NCBI RefSeq assembly: GCF_003626635.1
Contig: NZ_RAZT01000021.1
Coordinates: 38,066 to 102,065, forward strand
Reading direction: 5' to 3'
Origin: Micromonospora musae
GTDB taxonomy: Bacteria; Actinomycetota; Actinomycetes; Mycobacteriales; Micromonosporaceae
DNA: 64,000 nt
A program made the translations under genes and the position numbers. Below the pieces are notes generated by a model. The model saw nothing but the letters and a program-made list of their open reading frames with translations. It did no database searches and was not told the origin of the DNA. The stretch's first letter is position 1; each line of letters begins with the position of its first letter. Below are positions 8,545 to 15,977 of this stretch, one piece after another.

Positions 8545-9279
8545 TCAGATCCGGCTCCACAGCGCGGGCACGTTCGGCGGTTCCCAGCCGGCGATGGCGG
8601 TGTGCGCCTGCCGGCAGCGGTAGGTCGCGCCGCCGTAGGTGACCTGGTCGTTGGCCTGGTAGGCGCGGCCCGCCGTCCAGGTGCCACCCGAGGCGGGCGG
8701 CGGAGTGGGCGGGGTCGGCGTCGGAGTCGGGGTCGGCGTCGGCGTGGGCGTGGGTCCGGGGCCGCCACCGCCGCCGATCTGGAGATCCACACAGGAGTAG
8801 AACGCGTTGGCGGTGTCGGCGATGTTCCAGATGGCGAGGAGCTTCTGCCGGCCGGAGAAGCCGTTCAGGTTGACGGTGTGCGAGACCGTCGCCCCGGGCT
8901 GCTGGCCGTTGCCGTTGACGACGGCCACCCGGGTGTTCCCGATGTAGTACTCCCAGTTGCTGGTGGCGTGCCGGGCCGTGTTGATCCAGGTGAACGTCAC
9001 CGTGTTGCCGACCGAGGTGGCCGGCCAGCCCCGGCTGTCGTCGTTGAGGACGGCGAAGTGGGCGATGTTGGCGTGGCAGTTGCGCAGCCCCTTCGGCCCC
9101 TCGACGCTCTGCGGCTCGTACTTGATCTGCCCGCAGTCGGGGACCCGGTTCTGCGCGCAGAGCGCCTGCCGGCTCGGTGGCGAGGAGATGTAGCCGTGGG
9201 CCTGGGCGGGGGCCGCGACGGCGAGCGAGGAGAGGACGGCGCCCGCCGCCACGACCGGGAGGGTGATCCTTCGACGCAT
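8545..9279 (-). CDS. AA10 lytic polysaccharide monooxygenase with CBM5/12 chitin-binding module
   Basis: A secreted copper enzyme that oxidatively cleaves chitin (possibly cellulose). The signal peptide ends AQA, leaving His28 as the mature N-terminus, which forms the copper histidine brace with His104 (TARHATSN). The AA10 domain spans about residues 28-168, a Pro-Thr linker follows to about 195, and a C-terminal CBM5/12 module (about 198-244) carries the aromatic pattern W..G..Y..ND.V and GWEPP. Cysteines at 41/49 and 68 with a later partner fit disulfides. A strong GGAGGTG Shine-Dalgarno precedes the ATG. The upstream 9300-9360 region is unusually AT-rich. No chitinase is adjacent, so it acts with enzymes encoded elsewhere. 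Confidence 0.95.
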   Translation of the reverse strand: MRRRITLPVVAAGAVLSSLAVAAPAQAHGYISSPPSRQALCAQNRVPDCGQIKYEPQSVEGPKGLRNCHANIAHFAVLNDDSRGWPATSVGNTVTFTWINTARHATSNWEYYIGNTRVAVVNGNGQQPGATVSHTVNLNGFSGRQKLLAIWNIADTANAFYSCVDLQIGGGGGPGPTPTPTPTPTPTPTPPTPPPASGGTWTAGRAYQANDQVTYGGATYRCRQAHTAIAGWEPPNVPALWSRI

Positions 9280-9299
9280 GTGGCACCTCCGCGGGGTGG

Positions 9300-9360
9300 T
9301 GAAGATGCCACCAACATAAATTAAACTTTGTTAACCGTAAAGACCTTCATCGATAAATGG
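9300..9360 (-). promoter_or_regulatory. AT-rich promoter region of the LPMO gene
   Basis: This stretch is far richer in A and T than its surroundings. It contains TTAACAAAG and TTTAATTTAT runs on the minus strand about 20-50 bp before the Shine-Dalgarno of the LPMO gene. It is the only plausible promoter region for that gene. No DasR-like palindrome (ACTGGTCTAGACCAGT type) was found in it. Confidence 0.4.
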
Positions 9361-9379
9361 GGGTACGTTTTCCGAGGTC

Positions 9380-9655
9380 TCAGATCACCAACGTGCAGCC
9401 CTGCCCGTCCACCCGGTCGGCACTGTCGTCGTCGAGCCACACCCCGCCGGTGGCCAGGTAGCGGAACCGGTACTCCCCCGGGCGCAGCCGCACGGTCACC
9501 GTCCGGGTGCCGTCCCGACGCGGGACCAGTTCGTGTCGGCCGGGCTCCCAGCCGTTGAAGGAGCCGACCACGCTCACCACGCCGGGCGGCGCGTCCCGGG
9601 GCAGGCAGAAGGTGACCCGGGTCTGGTTGCCGAAGAGCCTGCTGCGCTTGATCAC
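9380..9655 (-). CDS. Small CBM48 / isoamylase N-terminal-like protein (91 aa)
   Basis: A single early-set glycogen-binding (CBM48) domain with nothing else attached. The family wording is clear: VTFCLP near the start, VVGSFNGW around residues 28-35, VRLRPGEYRFRYLA around 55-68 and a W..D..AD pattern near 73-80. Such domains normally sit at the N-terminus of glycogen branching or debranching enzymes or in AMPK beta subunits and bind alpha-glucans. A free-standing version could be a glycogen-binding adaptor, but no catalytic partner is nearby and the role is unknown. The GTG start has GGAGG 7 nt upstream. It lies 3' to the LPMO promoter region on the same strand as an independent unit. Confidence 0.85.
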   Translation of the reverse strand: MIKRSRLFGNQTRVTFCLPRDAPPGVVSVVGSFNGWEPGRHELVPRRDGTRTVTVRLRPGEYRFRYLATGGVWLDDDSADRVDGQGCTLVI

Positions 9656-9813
9656 GAGGGTGCCTCCAGGGGCTCAGGGCGGTCTACCAGGCACAACGGG
9701 CGACACGCCGGAGCCGACACGCCGCCGGAGCCGGCGCGGATGCGGCATTCCTCCTGCTCCTGCCGCGACGCTGCCGCACCCTGTAGGCAAATGTCACAAT
9801 TCGGGGGGTTCTG

Positions 9814-10074
9814 ATGGCGACCTGCGAGGTCTGCGGCAACGACTACTGGATGGCGTTCGAGGTGCGGACGGTCAGCGGCGACACCCACACCTTCGACAGC
9901 TTCGAGTGCGCGATCCACCGGCTGGCGCCGATCTGCGAGCACTGCCAGATCAAGATCGTGGGGCACGGGGTCGAGGTCAACGGCCGCTTCTTCTGCAGCG
10001 GGCACTGCGCCCGGGCGGTCGAGGGCGCACAGGGCGCCGAGATCCGCGACGCGGTCGGGGTACGCCCCTCCTGA
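9814..10074 (+). CDS. Small Cys-rich zinc-binding protein (86 aa), metallothionein/LIM-like
   Basis: An 86-residue protein with two zinc-finger halves: C4-x2-C7 with C32-x3-H35, and C41-x2-C44 with C61-x3-C65. The second half (NGRFFCSGHCARA) resembles the C-terminal finger of prokaryotic metallothioneins such as SmtA, while the overall ligand spacing is reminiscent of a LIM domain. It has no signal peptide or membrane segment. A cytosolic role in zinc binding or protein-protein contact is inferred; no function is known. It stands alone between the CBM48 protein and a GNAT acetyltransferase, 31 bp before the latter. The ATG follows a G-rich stretch (GGGGGG about 7 nt upstream). Confidence 0.75.
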   Translation: MATCEVCGNDYWMAFEVRTVSGDTHTFDSFECAIHRLAPICEHCQIKIVGHGVEVNGRFFCSGHCARAVEGAQGAEIRDAVGVRPS

Positions 10075-10093
10075 GCTCCGCAGGATCGCGGCC

Positions 10094-10099
10094 TACCAT
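10094..10099 (+). promoter_or_regulatory. -10 box TACCAT of the GNAT gene
   Basis: TACCAT, a 6-bp spacer, then the ATG, without a Shine-Dalgarno. It gives the GNAT gene its own leaderless promoter although the preceding gene ends only 20 bp before the box. Confidence 0.5.
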
Positions 10100-10105
10100 C
10101 GCGGG

Positions 10106-10558
10106 ATGCCGCAGCAGACGATCGAGGTGCACACCGCCACCTTCGCCGACCTGGACACCCGTACCTTCCACGACCTGCTGAAGCTGCGGATCGACGTGTT
10201 CGTGGTCGAGCAGGAGTGTCCCTATCCGGAGCTGGACGGCCGGGACCTCGAACCGGACACCCGGCACCTCTGGCTCACCGACGGCACGGCGCCGCTCGCG
10301 TACCTGCGGATCCTCGCCGACCCGGGCGGCGTGGCCCGGATCGGCCGGGTGCTGGTGGCCCCGTACGCCCGCGGCGGCGGTCACGCCGGCCGGTTGATGA
10401 CCGAGGCGCTGGCCCTCGTCGGCGACCGGCCCTGCGTGCTGGAGGCGCAGTCGTACCTGGTCGACTTCTACGCTCGGCACGGCTTCACCGTCAGCGGCCC
10501 CGAGTACGTCGAGGACGGCATCCCGCACACCCCGATGCGCCGCGATCCCGTCCGCTGA
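10106..10558 (+). CDS. GNAT family N-acetyltransferase, ElaA-like
   Basis: A 150-residue acetyl-CoA-dependent acyltransferase. The ElaA pattern is present: LLKLRIDVFVVEQECPY at about residues 24-40, DxxTRHLW around 50-57, then the acetyl-CoA binding stretch IGRVLVAPYARGGGHAGRLM (about 81-100), and a C-terminal FYARHGFTVSGPEYVEDGI with HTPM near the end. ElaA-type proteins are small cytosolic GNATs with unknown acceptors. A TACCAT box 6 bp before the ATG suggests a leaderless transcript. It converges on the chdC operon; a long palindrome separates the two. Confidence 0.9.
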   Translation: MPQQTIEVHTATFADLDTRTFHDLLKLRIDVFVVEQECPYPELDGRDLEPDTRHLWLTDGTAPLAYLRILADPGGVARIGRVLVAPYARGGGHAGRLMTEALALVGDRPCVLEAQSYLVDFYARHGFTVSGPEYVEDGIPHTPMRRDPVR

Positions 10559-10611
10559 CCAGCGGCCAGCCGGGCGGCGCGGGCCCGCCGCGGTGTCCAC
10601 GGCACCACAGC

Positions 10612-10693
10612 GCCTCGGGACCTTCGGAGCTGATGTCGTGCCCAACTCGGGCACGATGTCGTGGACGACTCAGCTCCAAAGGCTGCCCGAGGC
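10612..10693. repeat. 82-bp nested palindrome between GNAT and chdC
   Basis: Three nested sets of arms share one centre region: GCCTCGGG/CCCGAGGC on the outside (10612-10619, 10686-10693), CCTTCGGAGCTGA pairing with 12 of 13 bases at 10670-10682, and an inner hairpin GTGCCC-aactc-GGGCAC (10638-10654). The element lies between convergent genes and could act as a bidirectional terminator or be a mobile palindromic element. It differs in sequence from the GATCATGAGGTTG repeat family elsewhere in the window. Confidence 0.65.
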
Positions 10694-10771
10694 AGTGCTA
10701 CGCCGGTCGGGCCGGCACGGCGCCGCGACCCACCCGGCACCGCTCTCCGGCGAACGGCGCGACCGGTCTGC

Positions 10772-11473
10772 TCAGACCAGGCAGTTGACGATCTCGGCGA
10801 CCGACCGGCGGCGCCCGGTGTAGAAGGGCACCTCCTCGCGCACGTGCCGCCGGGCGGTGGAGGCCCGCAGGTCGCGCATCAGGTCCACGATCCGGTGCAG
10901 CTCGTCGGCCTCGAAGGCGAGCATCCACTCGTAGTCGCCGAGGGCGAACGAGGCGACCGTGTTGGCCCGCACGTCCGGGTAGCCGCGGGCCAACCGGCCG
11001 TGCTCGGCGAGCATCTCCCGCCGCTCGGCGTCCGGCAGCAGGTACCACTCGTACGAGCGCACGAACGGGTAGACGCAGAGGTAGGCGCGGGCCTCCTCGC
11101 CGGCCAGGAACGCCGGGATGTGGCTCTTGTTGAACTCCGCCGGCCGGTGCAGGGCCATCTGCGACCAGACCGGCGTCATCGACCGGCCGAGGGTGGTACG
11201 GCGGAAGCGCAGATAGGCGTCCTGCAGCGCGTCGCTGGAGGAGGAGTGCCACCAGATCATCAGATCCGCGTCGGCGCGCAGCCCGGAGACGTCGTACGTG
11301 CCGCGGATCGTCACGTCCTTACCGGCCAGCTCCTCGAAGAGCGCCTCGATCTCGGCTGTGACGTTGTCCCGCAGGGACGGCAGGGGGCTGCTGGCCCGGA
11401 ACACCGACCACATCGTGTAGCGGATGGTGTCGTTCAGCTCCCGCAGCCGAGCCGCGTTGGTCTGCTCGGTCAT
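10772..11473 (-). CDS. chdC: Coproheme decarboxylase (HemQ, chlorite dismutase family)
   Basis: ChdC converts Fe-coproporphyrin III to heme b by two peroxide-dependent decarboxylations, the last step of the coproporphyrin-dependent pathway of Gram-positive bacteria. The 233-residue protein shows the family's ferredoxin-like fold wording (WSVFRA at about 22-27, DLMIWWH at about 70-76, and YPFVRSYEWY at about 134-143 carrying the catalytic tyrosine region). It is the last gene of hemE-cgoX-chdC, and its ATG overlaps the cgoX stop as ATGA (11470-11473), so translational coupling is likely. The actinobacterial type has Tyr at the active site, unlike true chlorite dismutases with a distal Arg; no chlorite dismutase role is implied. 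Confidence 0.95.
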   Translation of the reverse strand: MTEQTNAARLRELNDTIRYTMWSVFRASSPLPSLRDNVTAEIEALFEELAGKDVTIRGTYDVSGLRADADLMIWWHSSSSDALQDAYLRFRRTTLGRSMTPVWSQMALHRPAEFNKSHIPAFLAGEEARAYLCVYPFVRSYEWYLLPDAERREMLAEHGRLARGYPDVRANTVASFALGDYEWMLAFEADELHRIVDLMRDLRASTARRHVREEVPFYTGRRRSVAEIVNCLV

Positions 11474-12879
11474 GTCCCCGATCCTCCCAGTGCAGTGATG
11501 ATCTCGTCGGCCGCCGTCTCGCCCGAGCGGACGCAGACCGGGATGCCGACCCCGTCATAGCCGGCCCCCGCCAGGGCCAGCGTGGGATGGCCGGCGCGCA
11601 GCGCGGTCCGCACCGCCGCCACCCGATCGGTGTGCCCCGGGGCGTACTGCGGCAGCGCCCCGCCCCAGCGCTGCACGTGCCCGTCGATCGCGGCGGGCAG
11701 CGGCGTGCCGAGCACCGCGGAGAGCTCCCGGTGCACGGTCGCGGCCAGGTCCTCGTCCGAGCGCTGGAGCTGCGTCTCCTCGCCGTAGCGGCCCACCGAG
11801 GCGCGCACCAGCGCCAGCCCGTCCGGGCGGCGCAGGTGCCCCCACTTGGTGGTGAAGAAGGTGGACGCCTTGATCAGCAGTCCCTCGGTGCCGGGCACCA
11901 GCAGACCGGAGAGTTCCGGCAGCTGCGGCCGCGGCAGGGCCAGGGTGACCAGCGCGACGCTGGCGTAGTCCAGTCGACCGACGACGTCGGCCAGCTCCGG
12001 CGCCGGCCCGGCGAGCAGCCGCGCGGCCGGACGCGCCGGCACGGCGAGCACCACGGCGTCGACCTCGACGTGTTCCGGGTCGCGGGTCGGGCCGACGGTC
12101 AGCCGCCATCCGGTCGGCGTCGGCGAGAGTTCGCGGATGGTCGCGTCCCGGCGGATCGTCGCGCCGCTCTCCCGGGCCGCCGCCTCGATCAGGGTGCCGA
12201 GCCCGCCGGCCAGCGTGCCGAAGACCGGCACGCCCGGAGCGCGGGGCGCGGCCGCCTGCGCGGCGCGTACCGCACCGGCCAGGGTGTGCTCGACCCGGGC
12301 CGTCCGGGCCAGCGCGGGCATCGTGGTGACCAGCGACAGGTCGTCGGCCCGGCCGGCGTAGACCCCGCCGAGCATCGGGTCCACCAGCCGGTCGACCACC
12401 TCGTCGCCGTAGCGCCGGCGGACCAGCGCGCCGACGGCGACGTCCTCCCCGGGGCCGAGCAGCGGACGGCCCTCGTCGCGGTCCGCCGCCGCGGTCGGCC
12501 GCGCCACCGTCGTCACCGCGCCCAGATCCCCCGGTACGCCGACCAGGGTGCCGCCCGGGACCGGGCGCAGCCGGCCGTCGACGACGAGCGCGGCCTGCCC
12601 GACGCTCGGGTGGACGATCCGGTCGGCCAGCCCGAGCCGGCGGACCAGGGCCACCGCGGCGGACTCCCCGCCCGCCGGGTCCCGCATCAGGAACGACTCG
12701 GCGCCGAACTCGACCTGCTGGCCGGCCAGCTCGCCGGTACGCAGCTTGCCGCCGAGCGTGCCGGACTGCTCGTAGACCGTGATCTCGGTGCCCTCGGGTG
12801 CGCGGTCGCGCAGCCGCACGGCGGCGGAGAGCCCGGCGATCCCGCCACCGATCACCGCCACCCGCGCCGGACGCCGCAT
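11470..12879 (-). CDS. cgoX: Coproporphyrinogen III oxidase, HemY/CgoX type
   Basis: This FAD enzyme oxidises coproporphyrinogen III to coproporphyrin III (older annotations: protoporphyrinogen oxidase HemG/HemY). The N-terminal dinucleotide-binding motif VIGGGIAGLSAA is at residues 9-20 with the acidic partner in VYEQ near 36. The C-terminal FAD motif GAGYDGVGIPVCVRSG is near the end, as is usual for the family, and the 469-residue length is standard. The ATG at 12877-12879 has GGAG upstream and lies 5 bp after the hemE stop; the open frame extends further only inside hemE. It sits between hemE and chdC, which fixes its pathway role. Confidence 0.95.
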   Translation of the reverse strand: MRRPARVAVIGGGIAGLSAAVRLRDRAPEGTEITVYEQSGTLGGKLRTGELAGQQVEFGAESFLMRDPAGGESAAVALVRRLGLADRIVHPSVGQAALVVDGRLRPVPGGTLVGVPGDLGAVTTVARPTAAADRDEGRPLLGPGEDVAVGALVRRRYGDEVVDRLVDPMLGGVYAGRADDLSLVTTMPALARTARVEHTLAGAVRAAQAAAPRAPGVPVFGTLAGGLGTLIEAAARESGATIRRDATIRELSPTPTGWRLTVGPTRDPEHVEVDAVVLAVPARPAARLLAGPAPELADVVGRLDYASVALVTLALPRPQLPELSGLLVPGTEGLLIKASTFFTTKWGHLRRPDGLALVRASVGRYGEETQLQRSDEDLAATVHRELSAVLGTPLPAAIDGHVQRWGGALPQYAPGHTDRVAAVRTALRAGHPTLALAGAGYDGVGIPVCVRSGETAADEIITALGGSGT

Positions 12880-12884
12880 GTCGC

Positions 12885-13982
12885 TCAGCTCCGCTCGGCC
12901 GGGCCGGAAGTCAGCTCGTGCACCAGCGCGACCACCCGCGTCAGCACCTCCGGGTCGGTCTCCGGCGGCACCCCGTGACCGAGGTTGAAAACGTGCCCCG
13001 GGGCGGCCCGGCCCTGCTCCAACACCCGGCGCACCTCGGCCTCGATCACCGGCCACGGAGCAAAGAGCACCGCCGGATCGAGGTTGCCCTGCACGGCGCG
13101 CTCCGGCCCGATCCGGACGGTCGCCACATCCAGCGGCGTACGCCAGTCGACGCCCACGACGTCGGCGCCGGCCTCACCCATCGCGTGGAGCAGCTCGCCG
13201 GTGCCCACCCCGAAGTGGATCCGCGGCACTCCCGCGTCGGCGAGCCCGGTGAGCACGGCCTTCGAGTGCGGCAGCACGTAGCGGCGGTAGTCCGCCTCGG
13301 AGAGCGCGCCCGCCCAGGAGTCGAAGAGCTGCAGCGCGGAGACGCCGGCCGCCACCTGGACCCGCAGGAACGCCAGCGTGATCTCGGCCAGCCGGTCGCA
13401 GAGCGCGTGCCACAGCTGCGGGTCGCCGTACATCAGCGCCTTGGTCTTCGCGTGCGTACGCGACGGCCCGCCCTCGACCAGGTAGCTGGCGAGGGTGAAC
13501 GGCGCGCCCGCGAAGCCGATCAACGGGGTGTCGCCCAGCTCGGCGACGAGCATCCGGACCGCCTCGTCCACGTACGGGACGTCGTCGCGGCTGATCGGGC
13601 GGATCCGCTCCACGTCCGCGACGGCGCGTACCGGCTCGGCCACCACCGGCCCGGTCCCCGGCACGATGTCGAGGTCGACCCCGGCCGCGGCGAGGGGCAC
13701 CACGATGTCGCTGTACAGGATCGCCGCGTCGACGCCGTGCCGGCGTACCGGCTGGAGAGTGATCTCGGTGACCAGCTCGGGGCGGCGGCAGGACTCCAGC
13801 ATCCCCACGTTCGCGCGGATCTCCCGGTACTCCGGCAGCGAGCGGCCGGCCTGGCGCATGAACCAGACGGGGGTGTGCGGCCCCGCCTGCCGGCGGCACG
13901 CCCGGACGAAGGGCGAGTCGCCCGGTCCGGCAGGGGCGGGATCTCCGTCTCGGGCGGCAGTGCCCGTGCTCTCCGTGCTCAT
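12885..13982 (-). CDS. hemE: Uroporphyrinogen decarboxylase
   Basis: HemE removes four carboxyl groups from uroporphyrinogen III to give coproporphyrinogen III. Family motifs are complete: FMRQAGRSLPEYR near residues 40-52 (substrate-binding Arg), DAAILYSDIV with the key Asp, GFAGAPFTLASY, FDSWAGALS, IHFGVGTGELL and GNLDPA. It heads hemE-cgoX-chdC. The ATG at 13980-13982 is preferred over one 9 bp upstream because a CACGAT hexamer lies 7 bp before it and would overlap the upstream ATG; neither has a Shine-Dalgarno. The Ala/Gly-rich first 22 residues are not conserved. A divergent DUF3000 gene is the conserved actinobacterial neighbour. Confidence 0.96.
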   Translation of the reverse strand: MSTESTGTAARDGDPAPAGPGDSPFVRACRRQAGPHTPVWFMRQAGRSLPEYREIRANVGMLESCRRPELVTEITLQPVRRHGVDAAILYSDIVVPLAAAGVDLDIVPGTGPVVAEPVRAVADVERIRPISRDDVPYVDEAVRMLVAELGDTPLIGFAGAPFTLASYLVEGGPSRTHAKTKALMYGDPQLWHALCDRLAEITLAFLRVQVAAGVSALQLFDSWAGALSEADYRRYVLPHSKAVLTGLADAGVPRIHFGVGTGELLHAMGEAGADVVGVDWRTPLDVATVRIGPERAVQGNLDPAVLFAPWPVIEAEVRRVLEQGRAAPGHVFNLGHGVPPETDPEVLTRVVALVHELTSGPAERS

Positions 13983-14186
13983 CGCGGCCATCGTGCCACG
14001 CGCCACGACGCCACCGTCGGGCCCGCCCCCACTTTGTGACCCGCCCCGCCCACCGGCGAACCAGCGGCCGGCGTCAACGCCTCCGGTACCGCCCGGGTCC
14101 CGGACGACGACTTGGCCGCCCGGCTTCCGGCGCCGTGCGCGGCCTCGTGTCGGCGTGCCGTCGCGGCGGGCGGAGGCGTGGCGGCA

Positions 14187-14192
14187 TAGGCT
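14187..14192 (+). promoter_or_regulatory. -10 box TAGGCT of the DUF3000 gene
   Basis: TAGGCT followed by a 6-bp spacer and the ATG, with no Shine-Dalgarno. It indicates a leaderless mRNA. Confidence 0.5.
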
Positions 14193-14198
14193 GCCGAC

Positions 14199-14771
14199 AT
14201 GGCCCCCCCGATCGCGCTCCCGGAGACCTTCGCCCGCGCGGTCGCCGGGCTGCGGTCCACGGCCCCCCGCCCGGAGATCGTGCTGGAGGAGGTCGGCGCG
14301 CCGCAGCGGCTCGCGCCGTACGCCTTCGCCCTCTCCGCCGGTGTGCTGCGCGGCGGGGACGAGGTGGCCACCGGCCGCCTGATCCTGCTGCACGATCCGG
14401 CCGGGCACGAGGCGTGGCAGGGCACTCTGCGCCTGGTCACGTACGTGACCGCCGAGCTGGAGGTCGACCTGGCCGCCGATCCGCTGTTGCCGGGGGTGGG
14501 CTGGACGTGGCTCACCGACGCGCTCGACGCCCAGGACGCCGGTCACCGCGCGATCGGCGGGACGATCACCCAGACCATGTCGACCCGCTTCGGCGAGCTG
14601 GCCGGGCCGCCCGCCGTCGGCGACATCGAGATCCGCGCCTCGTGGACGCCGATCGACGACGAGCTCGCCCCGCACCTGCTGGCCTGGTGCGCGCTGCTGG
14701 CCTCGACGGCGGGGCTGCCGCCGCCCGGGGTGACCGCGCTGCCGGAGCGTCGCCCCGCCGGCGCGGCCTGA
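14199..14771 (+). CDS. DUF3000 family protein
   Basis: A 190-residue cytosolic protein of the actinobacterial DUF3000 family, almost always next to hemE as here (divergent, about 215 bp apart). It has no signal peptide, membrane helix or recognised catalytic motif. Recognisable family stretches are APYAFALSAGV (about 38-48), GRLILLHDP, GWTWLTDAL near residue 100 and the C-terminal EIRASWTP...HLLAWC. The function is unknown; conserved linkage to hemE and rnd suggests a housekeeping role. The start is set by a TAGGCT box 6 bp upstream, implying leaderless translation. Confidence 0.88.
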   Translation: MAPPIALPETFARAVAGLRSTAPRPEIVLEEVGAPQRLAPYAFALSAGVLRGGDEVATGRLILLHDPAGHEAWQGTLRLVTYVTAELEVDLAADPLLPGVGWTWLTDALDAQDAGHRAIGGTITQTMSTRFGELAGPPAVGDIEIRASWTPIDDELAPHLLAWCALLASTAGLPPPGVTALPERRPAGAA

Positions 14772-14786
14772 CCCCCACGGGCAGCG

Positions 14787-15791
14787 TCAGAGGTAGTTCT
14801 CGGCCTCGTCGCAGACCTTGTCGAGGCCGCTCGTGGCCTTCTCGTAGGCGCTCTTGTCGTTGGCCGCCGACGCGGCGAGCGCGGTGGTCAGCTTGTCCAG
14901 GCAGCTGGCGATGACCTTCTTCTGCCGGGCCTGCTCGTCCCGGTCGTTGCGGGTTCCGGTGAGGTCCTGCTCGGTGTCGGCGAGCTTGTCCTGCACACCC
15001 TGCAGATCGGTCTTCAGCTTCTGGATCTCCTGTGCGTTCGCGGCGATGGTGCCGTCACGCTCGCTGACCTGGGCAGAGAGACGCCGTTCGGTCTTGTCCA
15101 GCTCGCTGTTCTTGGTGACGTAGAGGCCGGTCATCACCCCGCCGAGGACGAAGAACAGGCCGGCCACCATGGCCAGGATCAGCACCGCGCGCCCCTTGCC
15201 GGCACCCGCGGCGGGCGGCCCGTACGGGGGCACGAAGCCGGGCGGCGCGGACATCGGGGCGCCGTAGTAGGGACCGGAGACCGGCGGCACCGACATCGGC
15301 TGGTCGGCAGCCGGACCGGAGACCGGCGGCGCGGAGACCTGACCCGCGTACGGCGGCACGCCGGCCGGCGACGGGTAGCCGGCAGCCGGACCGGAGACCG
15401 GCGGCGCGGAGACCTGACCCGCGTACGGCGGCACGCCGGCCGGCGACGGGTAGCCGGCAGCCGGACCGGAGACCGGCGGCGCGGAGACCTGACCCGCGTA
15501 CGGCGGCACGCCGGCCGGCGACGGGTAGCCGGCCGGGGCCGGTGGCGCGGAGAAGGGCTGCGCCGGGAAGGGCTGGGTCGGTGCCCCGGGCTGAGCGTTC
15601 GGCATGGGCTGGGCGGGCGGCATGGGCTGGGCGGGCGGCATGGGCTGGGTCGGCTGCCCGGGACCGTACGGCGTCGGCTGCTGCGGGAACTGGGTGGTGG
15701 TGCCGTCGTACGGCGGCTGACCGGGCACGGCCGGGGGCTGCGCCGGGTCCGGCGGGGGGTAGCCCTGCGGCCCGGTCGGTGGTTGGGTCAT
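14787..15791 (-). CDS. Proline-rich single-pass membrane protein with coiled coil (334 aa)
   Basis: A three-part protein. Residues 1 to about 195 are Pro/Gln/Ala-rich and contain three identical 25-residue tandem repeats (unit begins GYPSPAGVPPYAG). One membrane helix lies at about 205-230 (VLILAMVAGLFFVLGG). The remainder is charged and predicted coiled coil (about 233-290, with SERDGTIAANAQEIQKLK), ending in a small domain with two cysteines (SCLDKL and VCDEAENYL) that could pair outside the cell. The cytosolic proline-rich tail and external coiled coil fit an envelope scaffold or sensor; no family function is known. An SD-like AGGAAGAG lies just upstream of the ATG. It precedes a serine protease of similar architecture on the same strand but with its own start. 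Confidence 0.75.
   Translation of the reverse strand: MTQPPTGPQGYPPPDPAQPPAVPGQPPYDGTTTQFPQQPTPYGPGQPTQPMPPAQPMPPAQPMPNAQPGAPTQPFPAQPFSAPPAPAGYPSPAGVPPYAGQVSAPPVSGPAAGYPSPAGVPPYAGQVSAPPVSGPAAGYPSPAGVPPYAGQVSAPPVSGPAADQPMSVPPVSGPYYGAPMSAPPGFVPPYGPPAAGAGKGRAVLILAMVAGLFFVLGGVMTGLYVTKNSELDKTERRLSAQVSERDGTIAANAQEIQKLKTDLQGVQDKLADTEQDLTGTRNDRDEQARQKKVIASCLDKLTTALAASAANDKSAYEKATSGLDKVCDEAENYL
15306..15530. repeat. Three tandem 75-bp repeats inside the proline-rich gene
   Basis: Units starting at 15306, 15381 and 15456 are nearly identical and each encodes 25 residues in frame. The DNA identity is high enough for slippage or recombination to change copy number, so protein length may vary between strains and short-read assemblies may collapse the repeat. 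Confidence 0.9.
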
Positions 15792-15977
15792 CTCTTCCTC
15801 CAGGTGAACCGGTCCGGTGCGGCGGATGCCACCGAACCTCCAGTGGTACGACGGCCGGTCGACGCGACCCGGCCGGTTGTCAGGGTCGGGCGGCCGAGGT
15901 GTCCGCAGCGGGACACTGCTCGGCCCGACCTCGGGCGTGGGTGTGGGTGTGGGTGTACGCGGAGGGGTCTGCCGCGG

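Noticed and set aside
9300..9360. DasR operator upstream of the LPMO gene
   Set aside because: The region has no palindrome near the dre consensus; it is simply AT-rich.
10772..11473. True chlorite dismutase
   Set aside because: Operon position with hemE and cgoX and the YPFVRSYEWY wording fit coproheme decarboxylase instead.
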